A stretch of 64,000 bases of DNA, taken from positions 3,032,001 to 3,096,000 of the forward strand of contig CP143946.1 of assembly GCA_036419695.1 (NCBI GenBank), read 5' to 3'. This document shows positions 8,664 to 16,571 of the stretch, in pieces; within the stretch, counting starts at the first letter, position 1; the number at the start of each line of letters is the position of its first letter. Under the pieces are notes generated by a model that searched no databases, had not been told where the DNA came from, and worked only from the letters and a program-made list of their open reading frames with translations. Both the position numbers and the translations under genes were made by a program. Source of the stretch: [Clostridium] symbiosum. GTDB lineage: Bacteria > Bacillota > Clostridia > Lachnospirales > Lachnospiraceae.

Positions 8664-9914
8664 TTACTCTACATCCGGAAAATGTTTTCCTGTCTTTGCG
8701 GCCAGAGCCTGATCGTTCAGCGCCCGCACCTTGATGGGAAGTCCGAAGAGGTTGATAAATCCGGCGGAATCTGCCTGGTTGTAGCAGTCATCCTCATCAA
8801 AGGTCGCCATATCAGCGGAATAGAGTGTATAAGGTGAGGTTACGGAAGCCGGAATAATATTTCCTTTATAGAGCTTTAACTTCACATCTCCCGTCACCGT
8901 CTCCTGTGTGGAATCCACAAAAGCGCTCATGGCCTTGCGGAGCGGTGTGTACCACTGGCCGTTGTATACCAGGTCTGCAAATTTCAGGGCCAGCTGCTGT
9001 TTGTAGTGCTGTGTTTCTTTATCTAATGTGATCTCCTCCAGCTTCTCATGCGCCTTATAAAGAATCGTTCCGCCCGGTGTCTCATAGACGCCGCGGCTCT
9101 TCATTCCTACCAGACGGTTCTCCACCAGATCGAGAATGCCGCAGCCGTTCTCTCCGCCCAGCTTGTTCAGGACTTCGATGACCTTCTCACAGTCCATCTC
9201 CTCGCCGTTTACAGAAGTCGGAATACCTTTTTCAAAATGGATTTCCACATAGGTTGGGGTATCCGGCGCCTGCTCCGGTGAAACGCCGAGCTCTAAGAAT
9301 CCCGGTTTGCTGATGGGAGCCTCATTGGCCGGGTCTTCCAGATCCAGTCCCTCGTGGGAAAGATGCCACAGATTTTTGTCTTTGGAATAATTTGTTTCTT
9401 TTGTAATCTTCAGCGGGATGTTGTGCTGCTCTGCATATTCAATCTCTTTTTCACGGGAATTCAGTTCCCAGAAACGCCATGGCGCGATCACATCCATCTG
9501 AGGCGCAAATGCCTTGATTGCCAGCTCAAAACGTACCTGGTCGTTGCCTTTTCCCGTACATCCGTGACAGATGGCGTCGGCTCCTTCTTTTTTGGCAATC
9601 TCCACGATCCGTTTTGCGATGATTGGACGTGCGAAGGAAGTTCCCAGCAGGTAATGCTCATAGGCGGCTCCCGCTTTCATCGTCGGGATAATGTATTCGT
9701 CTACAAATTCTTTTTTCAAATCTTCTATGTATAATTTGGAGGCTCCCGTCTTTAACGCTTTCTCCTCCAGTCCGTCCAGCTCTGCACCCTGGCCCACATC
9801 GGCTGAAACTGCGATGACTTCACAGCCGTAATTTTCTTTTAACCACGGAATTAAGACAGATGTGTCAAGGCCTCCTGAATATGCCAGTACGATTTTGTTG
9901 TATTTCTTTTCCAT
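8664..9914 (-). CDS. argG: Argininosuccinate synthase
   Basis: ATP-dependent condensation of citrulline with aspartate. The N-type ATP pyrophosphatase loop AYSGGLDTS is at residues 11-19, and the family blocks [13 protein letters not shown] and LLGTSFARP are intact over 416 aa. It is the first gene of the arginine operon; the ATG follows TGGAGG. The predicted promoter lies about 100 bp upstream with ARG-box-like operators across it, consistent with arginine repression through ArgR; no argR gene is in the window. Confidence 0.96.
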   Translation of the reverse strand: MEKKYNKIVLAYSGGLDTSVLIPWLKENYGCEVIAVSADVGQGAELDGLEEKALKTGASKLYIEDLKKEFVDEYIIPTMKAGAAYEHYLLGTSFARPIIAKRIVEIAKKEGADAICHGCTGKGNDQVRFELAIKAFAPQMDVIAPWRFWELNSREKEIEYAEQHNIPLKITKETNYSKDKNLWHLSHEGLDLEDPANEAPISKPGFLELGVSPEQAPDTPTYVEIHFEKGIPTSVNGEEMDCEKVIEVLNKLGGENGCGILDLVENRLVGMKSRGVYETPGGTILYKAHEKLEEITLDKETQHYKQQLALKFADLVYNGQWYTPLRKAMSAFVDSTQETVTGDVKLKLYKGNIIPASVTSPYTLYSADMATFDEDDCYNQADSAGFINLFGLPIKVRALNDQALAAKTGKHFPDVE

Positions 9915-10014
9915 AATTATTTTCCTCCATTTGCTTTACTGTTTTATTTTTCTTTTCTGCTATTCTATAAAATAGCTACGGTCCCTTCGACAGTCCCGCT
10001 GTGAAATTGGCATA

Positions 10015-10043
10015 ATTATACCTCCACTAGAATAATTATGCAA
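10015..10043 (-). promoter_or_regulatory. Predicted promoter of the arginine operon
   Basis: Minus-strand -35 TTGCAT (10038-10043), exactly 17 bp, -10 TATAAT (10015-10020). Leader length is about 95 nt. A second, weaker promoter (TTGAAT, 17 bp, CATAAT) lies about 90 bp further upstream on the same strand. Confidence 0.65.
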
Positions 10044-10066
10044 TACTTTTTTTGAATTTTTATTAA
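10027..10066. promoter_or_regulatory. Candidate ArgR operators (ARG boxes)
   Basis: TTTGAATTTTTATTAA at 10051-10066 agrees with the ARG-box consensus TNTGAATWWWWATTCA at all but one position. CTAGAATAATTATGCA at 10027-10042 is a weaker match that overlaps the -35 hexamer. Paired boxes over a promoter are the usual ArgR/AhrC arrangement; binding itself is inferred. Confidence 0.6.
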
Positions 10067-10185
10067 AATATATTGTATATATTGTGTATATTTCTTTTTA
10101 TTATGCATAAATGTAATAAACCATTCAATTTCATGCATAATACTGTGCACTTTTTATGTCTCTGCCCTGTCACCTTCCTAAGATT

Positions 10186-10217
10186 AAAAAAAGACGGCCG
10201 CACAATGCGTTTTCCGG
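10186..10217 (-). terminator. Terminator of the PadR-DUF2812 operon
   Basis: On the minus strand a GC-rich hairpin (GCCG...CGGC with inner CGCA-ttg-TGCG) is followed by a run of seven T. It stands between the last DUF2812 gene and the argG promoter. Confidence 0.6.
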
Positions 10218-10340
10218 CAGGAATTTGACGCCGTACGGTGTATTCCGGACGTTATCCTGTTGGAAGCCTGCATTCTGTGGCAGTCTCTTCTCTTATTTTT
10301 TCATTTTCTTAAATTGTCTCTTTCCAAAAATCGTCAAATT

Positions 10341-11537
10341 TTACAACCGGGTTTCCATTTTCGTCCCATCAGTAACGACGCGCTCCAAAATCCCGGCTTT
10401 TTCCTCAAGCCTTTCCTTACCCTGATAATAAATAACCAGAACCTTCTTTCCCGTCTTTGCCACGAGAATCTGGTTTTCTCCGTCTTCCAGGAGAGAAAAG
10501 TGTTCATACCCCTCTTTGGAAAGACGGCTGTATGCTTCTCCGTACTTAGAGAGGTGCTCCCGTTCCAGGTTACTGTACAGAAGCTCGGCCAGCCAGTTAA
10601 AGCGCGCGCCGTACAGATCAACTTTCAGGGAGGAAAGACGGCTTTCCCCGGCTCCCCTCTCTCTTACGGAGGCCTGCTGTCTGATTTCGTATCTCTCATT
10701 CAGCAGCAGGCTGAAGTAATAGATCACATTACTGTCCTTATCCGCATTCTCTTCCACGGTTCCCGTTTCCAGAACCTGGAGCACCGGGAGGGGTCTGCCC
10801 TGTATCTCCTGATGGATCGGTCCGCCTGTCCCTATCGTCAGAAACAGCGAAGCGAAAACCGCCACAATTAATATGGTAACAATATGGTTGGCCAGGGAGC
10901 TGTAGCATTTCTTCGTCCCCATCTCCACGGGCAGTTCCTCATCTTCGCCTGAGCCCAGTTTCTCACGCCACTTTTTTATCTTTCTGAATGCCGATATATT
11001 CTGATAACCCAGAATAATAAGCAGCAGGATACCGAGTACATAGTACAGAAAAAATGGATTTGCAAGGACAAGTCCGATTCCTCTTGCTTCCCTGGATATC
11101 GTATTGTAACAGGTGACAAAGAAACAGCAAAAAGCGACAATGCTTGAAATCCCCAGGCTCCGGAGTTTCTTTTCGTATCCCTTCAGCGCAAGATTCCTGA
11201 CAAGGGGATCCGTGTGGAATTCTTCGGTTTCCTCCGATTCTGCTAAAAATATGTGATACATGCCCTTGTGGCTTGTCACATACTTCCATCCCATCATCTC
11301 ATAATCCTCTTTTTTCTGAGGATCCAGTTTCCCGTTCTTTTCATCGACCGGTTCGATGCGATAACGGACATTGGCCGGCTCACCGATGTTAAAATACCAC
11401 CATGACCAGGCGGTCTCATCCAGGAAGTATCCCTTCCCGGCCATCTGTCCGAGCCAGTCTTCGACCGCTCTTAAATCCAATTCGTTGACCGGCAGTTTTT
11501 CCAGATGCTGCCCATTTGAATGTTTTACGTTTAAAAT
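10341..11537 (-). CDS. DUF2812 domain membrane protein, third of three (probable ATT start)
   Basis: Function unknown. The N-terminal DUF2812 region is recognisable by WLGQMAGKGYFLDE, VRYRIEPVDEKNGKLD and MGWKYVTSHKGMYHIF; membrane segments lie near LGISSIVAFCCFF, YYVLGILLLIILGY and IVTILIVAVFASLF, followed by an extracytoplasmic-looking tail of about 140 residues. The conserved family start (compare MKRLPFTEINI in the first paralogue) corresponds here to EKLPVNELDL, which lies upstream of the nearest conventional start, a TTG at 11480 with no ribosome site. The only credible upstream start is an ATT at 11537, 5 nt after AGGAGG and overlapping the previous gene's end. Confidence 0.75.
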   Translation of the reverse strand: MLNVKHSNGQHLEKLPVNELDLRAVEDWLGQMAGKGYFLDETAWSWWYFNIGEPANVRYRIEPVDEKNGKLDPQKKEDYEMMGWKYVTSHKGMYHIFLAESEETEEFHTDPLVRNLALKGYEKKLRSLGISSIVAFCCFFVTCYNTISREARGIGLVLANPFFLYYVLGILLLIILGYQNISAFRKIKKWREKLGSGEDEELPVEMGTKKCYSSLANHIVTILIVAVFASLFLTIGTGGPIHQEIQGRPLPVLQVLETGTVEENADKDSNVIYYFSLLLNERYEIRQQASVRERGAGESRLSSLKVDLYGARFNWLAELLYSNLEREHLSKYGEAYSRLSKEGYEHFSLLEDGENQILVAKTGKKVLVIYYQGKERLEEKAGILERVVTDGTKMETRL

Positions 11538-12766
11538 CCCCGCCTCCTCTCCGAAACCAGAACTTCTTCTATCAGCGATATCTTATCCTTTAATTTAATG
11601 CTTCCGGAATACTCTGCCAGAAGCAGCCGCCCATCCAGCATCGCTGCCGCAACCTGGGTCCCGTCTTCGCAGGTCCCTGTCACAATGTAAAACTCTCCCG
11701 CCACGCCCCGCAGCTTTTGTGTCTCCGTGACACAGCCGGCCAGATACTTTTTCTGCAGCTCCGAGTATAATTGAGGCGCCATAATCCTGAAACAGGGACG
11801 GTAGTACATCACGTGGAGGGAAGAGGAATTACCGCCCTCCTTCCCGCTTTCCACGGCAGCATCGTCTCCCTGATCGTAAATTTCATAGTTGTTCCCGGCG
11901 AACAGGCTGAACCGCCTCCACATGATATTACCGCCTTCCCCATCGATGTCTTGTTCTTCTTCCCGGCCGCCCTTTTGAATTTCGTCTTTGTCTCCCTCCA
12001 GCTTTTCCAGGGTCAGCACGGTCCTGACGTGTTCCTCCATGGAAACCGCCTGTCCGCTCTTATCCGGAAACTGGGACAGGATCAGCCCGGCAATCAGCAG
12101 AATTACACTGAGCCTCTCCGCGGAGTGCCAGAGTCTTTTCCTTTTGCTCTCCCGTTTTGTATGTATGGTTTCGCCATCCGGCATGATACCTGCTGCCAGG
12201 CATTTTCTCCGTCTGTATATTTTTACACAAACACTGATCCAGCCCACAAACCAGATAATATAGAATATCTGATAAAATACCATAGCCGGCCTCATTTCAA
12301 TTAAAGTCAGCACCGGATATTGAACCAGAGCCTTCAGCACGGAGAAACCGTTGAGCGCCATCAGCGCCACTACCAGTACTCCTCCCACCAGCTCATTTCT
12401 GAGCCTCTTTTCCAGCATCCTGGCGGAAAAGCTCTCCACCATCTCATCGGTATGCAGTTCTTCCGCCTCCGGATCATCGGACATAAATATATGGTAGAAA
12501 TCCCGATGGGTTGCCGCATAGCGCCAGCCCATTGCCTCATAATCCAACCTTTTTTCTTCGTCCAGCTTTCCCTTTTTCTCCGTTGCCGGATCGATGCGGT
12601 AGCGGACATTCTCCGGCTCCCCGGCTTCAAAGAGCCAGGCATAGGGCCCCGCTTCTTTCAGGAACCATCCCTCTGCAGCCATTTCTTCCAGCCAGTTTTC
12701 TATCTCTTTGATATCAAACGTACTGACGGGAGGATATTTATAACGTTCCGTCTTCATTGTCCGCAC
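11531..12766 (-). CDS. DUF2812 domain membrane protein, second of three
   Basis: 411 aa, same architecture as its neighbours: N-terminal DUF2812 (WLEEMAAEGWFLKE, VRYRIDPATEKKGKLDEEKR, MGWRYAATHRDFYHIF), two or three membrane segments in the middle (LVGGVLVVALMALNG, FYIIWFVGWISVCV, LSVILLIAGLIL) and a tail of about 170 residues containing an acidic, Gly-rich stretch absent from the other two. It begins 1 bp after the stop of the first paralogue. DUF2812 genes commonly sit beside PadR regulators; no biochemical role is established to my knowledge. Confidence 0.85.
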   Translation of the reverse strand: MRTMKTERYKYPPVSTFDIKEIENWLEEMAAEGWFLKEAGPYAWLFEAGEPENVRYRIDPATEKKGKLDEEKRLDYEAMGWRYAATHRDFYHIFMSDDPEAEELHTDEMVESFSARMLEKRLRNELVGGVLVVALMALNGFSVLKALVQYPVLTLIEMRPAMVFYQIFYIIWFVGWISVCVKIYRRRKCLAAGIMPDGETIHTKRESKRKRLWHSAERLSVILLIAGLILSQFPDKSGQAVSMEEHVRTVLTLEKLEGDKDEIQKGGREEEQDIDGEGGNIMWRRFSLFAGNNYEIYDQGDDAAVESGKEGGNSSSLHVMYYRPCFRIMAPQLYSELQKKYLAGCVTETQKLRGVAGEFYIVTGTCEDGTQVAAAMLDGRLLLAEYSGSIKLKDKISLIEEVLVSERRRGF

Positions 12767-12767
12767 C

Positions 12768-13946
12768 TCATTCCCCGCTTTCCAGGACGTCCTTTATTAC
12801 CTCTGTCTTTTCCCTGAGATCGCTCTGTCCCTCATATTCGAGAACCAGTATTTTCTTTCCGTCCAGAACCGCCAGCACCTGCTTTCCGTCTCTCTCTGTA
12901 AAAGCGCAGGAATCGAAGCCCGTATCGGCTATCAGATGATTTTCCAGCTCCTCCCCGTAGATGCCCGCATATTTTTTCACCGCATCGCGGTACATGGCCT
13001 CTGTAAAGAAAGCAAACCTTGGTTCAAAATAGTAACCGGACAGGGAAGTTTCTTTCCCTTCCCCGCCTCCTGTTTCCAGTACCTCCCGTGTCTCATGCAG
13101 CTCATAATTGTCGTCCATCAGCAGATTTCTGCGTTTTCTGTAGTAATTCACGTCACCTTCTGAAAACCAGAACTCCATTTTCCTTACTTCCCCTGTCTCA
13201 AGCGTTTCAAGGACGGGTAGTTTTTCCGTCAGGAGGACTTCATCGAGCCCGACTCTGTACGGACGGAACAGGAAACTGAGCGCAATATATACCAGAAAGC
13301 AGACCGGCATATAAAACCGCCTGAACTTCTCGTTTGGATAGGCCGCAAGGGGTTTTGTCTGCAGTTCCCCGGTTCTTCCCTCTGCAATGCAGACCCGCAT
13401 CTTCTTTACTCCCTGATAGGAGGCATATCCGTTCCAGATACATCCGGCCGTCCAGAACATCATGAAAATAAACCGTAAATCGGGCGTCATCAAGGTGAGC
13501 ACCGGGTAGTTGAAAAGATCATGACCCAATCTCACATAGAGGAGAAACCAGAAAGACGCGGCAAGCGCAACGATAATCAAATCCACGAGTAAGGATTTCT
13601 CAAGCTGTTTCAGGGACAGGCTCTCGACGAGGCCGTCCGAGTGAAGTTCCGCAGCCTCGGGGTCATCCGCCCGAAAGATATGGTACATCCTCCGATGGGT
13701 AAGCACATAGTTCCATCCCATTGCCTGATAGTCCTCCCTCTTTTCGGGGGACGGCATTGCCCCCTTCTCCGTGACGGCATCCAGCCTGTAACGGATATTT
13801 TTCGGTTCCCCCTCTACAAAATACCATGACGTCCCGGCCGTATCGATTAAGAAATATCCCTCCAGCGCCATCTGATCCAGCCAGGTTTCAATCCCCGGTA
13901 TATTGATCTCTGTAAATGGAAGCCGCTTCATAATCTCCTTTTTCAT
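12768..13946 (-). CDS. DUF2812 domain membrane protein, first of three
   Basis: 392 aa. DUF2812 N-terminus (WLDQMALEGYFLIDT, IRYRLDAVTEKG, MGWNYVLTHRRMYHIFRADD), a membrane region from about residue 125 to 185 plus FYMPVCFLVYIALSFLF, and a C-terminal domain with repeated LETG and ENHLIADTGF segments. The start at 13946 is chosen because GAGGG lies 6 nt upstream and the ATG overlaps the padR stop by 4 bp, so regulator and membrane protein are coupled. Confidence 0.85.
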   Translation of the reverse strand: MKKEIMKRLPFTEINIPGIETWLDQMALEGYFLIDTAGTSWYFVEGEPKNIRYRLDAVTEKGAMPSPEKREDYQAMGWNYVLTHRRMYHIFRADDPEAAELHSDGLVESLSLKQLEKSLLVDLIIVALAASFWFLLYVRLGHDLFNYPVLTLMTPDLRFIFMMFWTAGCIWNGYASYQGVKKMRVCIAEGRTGELQTKPLAAYPNEKFRRFYMPVCFLVYIALSFLFRPYRVGLDEVLLTEKLPVLETLETGEVRKMEFWFSEGDVNYYRKRRNLLMDDNYELHETREVLETGGGEGKETSLSGYYFEPRFAFFTEAMYRDAVKKYAGIYGEELENHLIADTGFDSCAFTERDGKQVLAVLDGKKILVLEYEGQSDLREKTEVIKDVLESGE

Positions 13947-14257
13947 AGATATCCCTCGCTTTCCGCATCGGCAATACACTGTCTCAGCCGCAGCACTTCT
14001 TCCCGGTAGGCCTGCAGCCCCTTCTCCGTGATCCGGTAGGTTCTCTTTCTGCCCTCCACCTGAATCTCTTCAATGAACTTCTCTTCCTCAAACTTGCCCA
14101 GGATTGTGTAAAGAGTTCCCGGTCCGATTTTTAACCGGCCTCCCGTCTTCTTCTCCACAAATTCGGCTATCTCTATACCGCACATCTCTTTTCCGATAAA
14201 AGACATCAGTACGTAAAACATGGATTCCGTCAATATTTCAAGCGTTTTCTTCGCCAT
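13943..14257 (-). CDS. PadR family transcriptional regulator
   Basis: A 104-residue winged-helix protein of the short PadR type. Typical blocks are ESMFYVLMSF, MCGIEIAEFV, IGPGTLYTILGKFEEEKFIEE and GRKRTYRITEKG. Start at ATG 14257 (AGAAGG upstream); an in-frame extension to 14368 has no family similarity. It is the first gene of an operon with three DUF2812 proteins, a standard PadR arrangement, and most likely represses its own promoter through the palindrome at 14381-14397. Confidence 0.93.
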   Translation of the reverse strand: MAKKTLEILTESMFYVLMSFIGKEMCGIEIAEFVEKKTGGRLKIGPGTLYTILGKFEEEKFIEEIQVEGRKRTYRITEKGLQAYREEVLRLRQCIADAESEGYL

Positions 14258-14380
14258 AATGCATGCACCTTCTTTTCCTGCAAATCCACTAAACCGGCCA
14301 ATCCACGAAACATTTAAATCCGGCTGAATTTCTCTCATCCGTGAATCTGTCAAATCTGTCAAATCCAATATCGCCGCTCA

Positions 14381-14397
14381 ATATCGATAGTCGATAT
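14381..14397. promoter_or_regulatory. Probable PadR operator
   Basis: ATATCGA-tag-TCGATAT, a perfect 7-bp inverted repeat, 11 bp downstream of the -10 element, with flanking ATATTGATAT resembling a second half-site. Position over the start of transcription suits autorepression. Confidence 0.6.
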
Positions 14398-14408
14398 CGT
14401 ATATTGAT

Positions 14409-14437
14409 ATTATAATACAGGAGCCGCCTTCTTTCAA
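14409..14437 (-). promoter_or_regulatory. Promoter of the PadR-DUF2812 operon
   Basis: Minus-strand -35 TTGAAA (14432-14437), 17 bp, -10 TATAAT (14409-14414), directly followed by the palindromic operator. Confidence 0.65.
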
Positions 14438-14587
14438 TAGACGTTCCTGACAATTTCCTTACGGAAATCCTTCTAATCTCTTATTTTACAAAGAGTTTTC
14501 CGGCAGAGACTTCTCTCTCCGGCCGACTCGGCAAATTTTTGCATCTCCTTCAGTTATTCTTATTGGTTCATCAAATTTCTATTTTAC

Positions 14588-14626
14588 AAAAAAAAACCAA
14601 CCACAAAAATATTAATGGCTGGTTTT
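14588..14626. terminator. Terminator downstream of the ABC exporter operon
   Basis: Stem AAACCAACC / GGCTGGTTT (one mismatch) flanked by runs of A on the left and T on the right, so it can work in both directions. It follows the exporter stop on the minus strand. The rest of 14438-14723 shows only a small ATTTCC/GGAAAT hairpin at about 14454-14469 and no gene. Confidence 0.7.
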
Positions 14627-14723
14627 TCTGTCAGTCTATACAAATCTCTTTAAGGATTTTACCAATACGTGTTAAATTGCACTGTTGTAGTGCTAAAATT
14701 GGCTCCTCTCACCGCACCCCCGT

Positions 14724-16571
14724 TTATGCCAGCTCAAACATTCCATTATACAGCTGGTAATAAATGCCTCTTTGCCCGATCAGGTCCTCATGGTCGCCTC
14801 TCTCGATAATCTTTCCCTGTTCCAGTACCATAATTGCATTGGAATTGCGGACCGTGGACAGGCGGTGGGCAATCACGAATACGGTCCTGCCCTCCATGAG
14901 GCGGTCCATGCCCTTTTCGATCAGACGTTCCGTTCTCGTATCAATCGAGCTGGTCGCCTCATCCAGGATGAGGACGGGCGGGTCGGCCACGGCCGCCCTG
15001 GCGATGGCCAGAAGCTGCCGCTGTCCCTGGGACAGGTTGCTTCCATCCGCCGTCACCATCGTGTCATAGCCCTTCGGCAGACGGCTGATAAAGGAATCGG
15101 CATTGGCCAGCTTTGCGGCCTCCACCACCTCCTCCATCGTGGCGTCCAGCCTGCCATAGCGGATATTGTCCGCGATTGTGCCGGTAAACAGGTGGGTATC
15201 CTGAAGAACCATTCCCAGGGAGGAGCGCAGAGCATCCTTTTTGATATTTCTCACATCGATCCCGTCATAGGTAAGACTTCCCCCGTCAATGTCGTAAAAA
15301 CGGTTAATCAGGTTAGTGATCGTCGTCTTCCCGGCGCCGGTGGAACCGACAAAGGCAATCTTCTGCCCCGGTTTTGCATAAAGGCTGATTTTCTTAAGGA
15401 TCAGGTGATCCCGGTTATATCCAAAATCCACATCCTTAAACTGTACGTCACCCCGGAGCCGGGTTAACGCCCCGTCCTCCGCTTTCCAGGCCCAGATTCC
15501 CGTCTTTCGGCCGCATTCCCTTAAAGAGCCGTCTTCCGTCTCCTCCGCATAGACAAGAGTCACCTTTCCCTTGTCGGTCTCCGGCTCCTCCTCCATCGTC
15601 TCAAAGACACGTTCCGCTCCGGCAAGAGCCGCCAGAAGGAAATTGGACTGCATGGTAAACTGGTTGATTGGCATTGCGGTCTGTCTTACAAAAACGAGGT
15701 AGCTTGCAAGACTTCCGATATCGGTCCACCCCCTCAGAGCCATAAACGCCCCGATCATGGTGACAATCGTATAATTGATATAGGAAATACTGACCACCAT
15801 CGGTATCATGGTGCCGGAGTAAGTCAGGGCGCTGATGGCCGCCCGCTTCAGCTTGCCGTTTTTCTGCCGGAACTGTTCGATGTTTTCCCCTTCGTGGTTA
15901 AATACCTTTACCACTTTCTGGCCCGCCGTCATCTCCTCAATATATCCGTTCAGTTCCCCCAGGTATTTCTGCTGGTAATTGAAATAGTATTTGCTCTTCT
16001 TCCCGCTATAACGGATGTAGGCGAACATCAGGATATAGCAGGCGAACACGATCAGCGAAAGGCGCCAGTTGAGGATAAAAATCAGGGTGAGCGTCCCCAC
16101 GATTTGGATAAAGCTCTGGATGACCATTGCAAAACTGTTGTTTAAGGCATCCGAAACCGTGTCGACATCGTTGGTAAACCGGCTCATAATATCGCCGTGG
16201 GTCCTCGTGTCAAAATATTTCAGCGGCAGCTTCTGGATATGCCGGAATAAATCCTCCCTGATCTCGGCCGTAATCTTCTGGGCCGCCCTCACCATGAGCT
16301 GCGTATAGCCGAACGACGATAAAACACCGGCCAGATAGACGGCGCCCATAAACAGGACCGCATAAAAAAGGCCTTTCATATTACCCGGAACAATATAGTT
16401 ATTGACGATTGGTTTCAGCATATAGGTGCCGAACAGGCCCGAAAGGGCGCTGATTGTCGTGAGTATGGCGACGAGCAGAAACAGGAACTTGTGGTTTCCC
16501 ATATATCCCAGGAGCTTCTTTATCGTCCCCTTCAGGTTCTCGGGCCGTTTTGCGCTAAGCTGTCTTGCCAT
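14724..16571 (-). CDS. ABC exporter half-transporter with canonical nucleotide site
   Basis: One half of a heterodimeric type IV ABC exporter, 615 aa: an N-terminal six-helix membrane domain (about 20-320) and a C-terminal ATPase with Walker A GSTGAGKTT, signature LSQGQRQLL, Walker B LILDEATSSID (catalytic Glu present) and H-loop AHRLSTV. An insert of about 30 residues lies before the ATPase. Start at 16571 is preferred: AAAGGAG lies 9 nt upstream, while longer in-frame versions overlap the partner gene deeply. It overlaps the partner's end by 17 bp, so the two are made together. Likely drug or lipid export, judged from the MarR neighbour. Confidence 0.93.
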   Translation of the reverse strand: MARQLSAKRPENLKGTIKKLLGYMGNHKFLFLLVAILTTISALSGLFGTYMLKPIVNNYIVPGNMKGLFYAVLFMGAVYLAGVLSSFGYTQLMVRAAQKITAEIREDLFRHIQKLPLKYFDTRTHGDIMSRFTNDVDTVSDALNNSFAMVIQSFIQIVGTLTLIFILNWRLSLIVFACYILMFAYIRYSGKKSKYYFNYQQKYLGELNGYIEEMTAGQKVVKVFNHEGENIEQFRQKNGKLKRAAISALTYSGTMIPMVVSISYINYTIVTMIGAFMALRGWTDIGSLASYLVFVRQTAMPINQFTMQSNFLLAALAGAERVFETMEEEPETDKGKVTLVYAEETEDGSLRECGRKTGIWAWKAEDGALTRLRGDVQFKDVDFGYNRDHLILKKISLYAKPGQKIAFVGSTGAGKTTITNLINRFYDIDGGSLTYDGIDVRNIKKDALRSSLGMVLQDTHLFTGTIADNIRYGRLDATMEEVVEAAKLANADSFISRLPKGYDTMVTADGSNLSQGQRQLLAIARAAVADPPVLILDEATSSIDTRTERLIEKGMDRLMEGRTVFVIAHRLSTVRNSNAIMVLEQGKIIERGDHEDLIGQRGIYYQLYNGMFELA

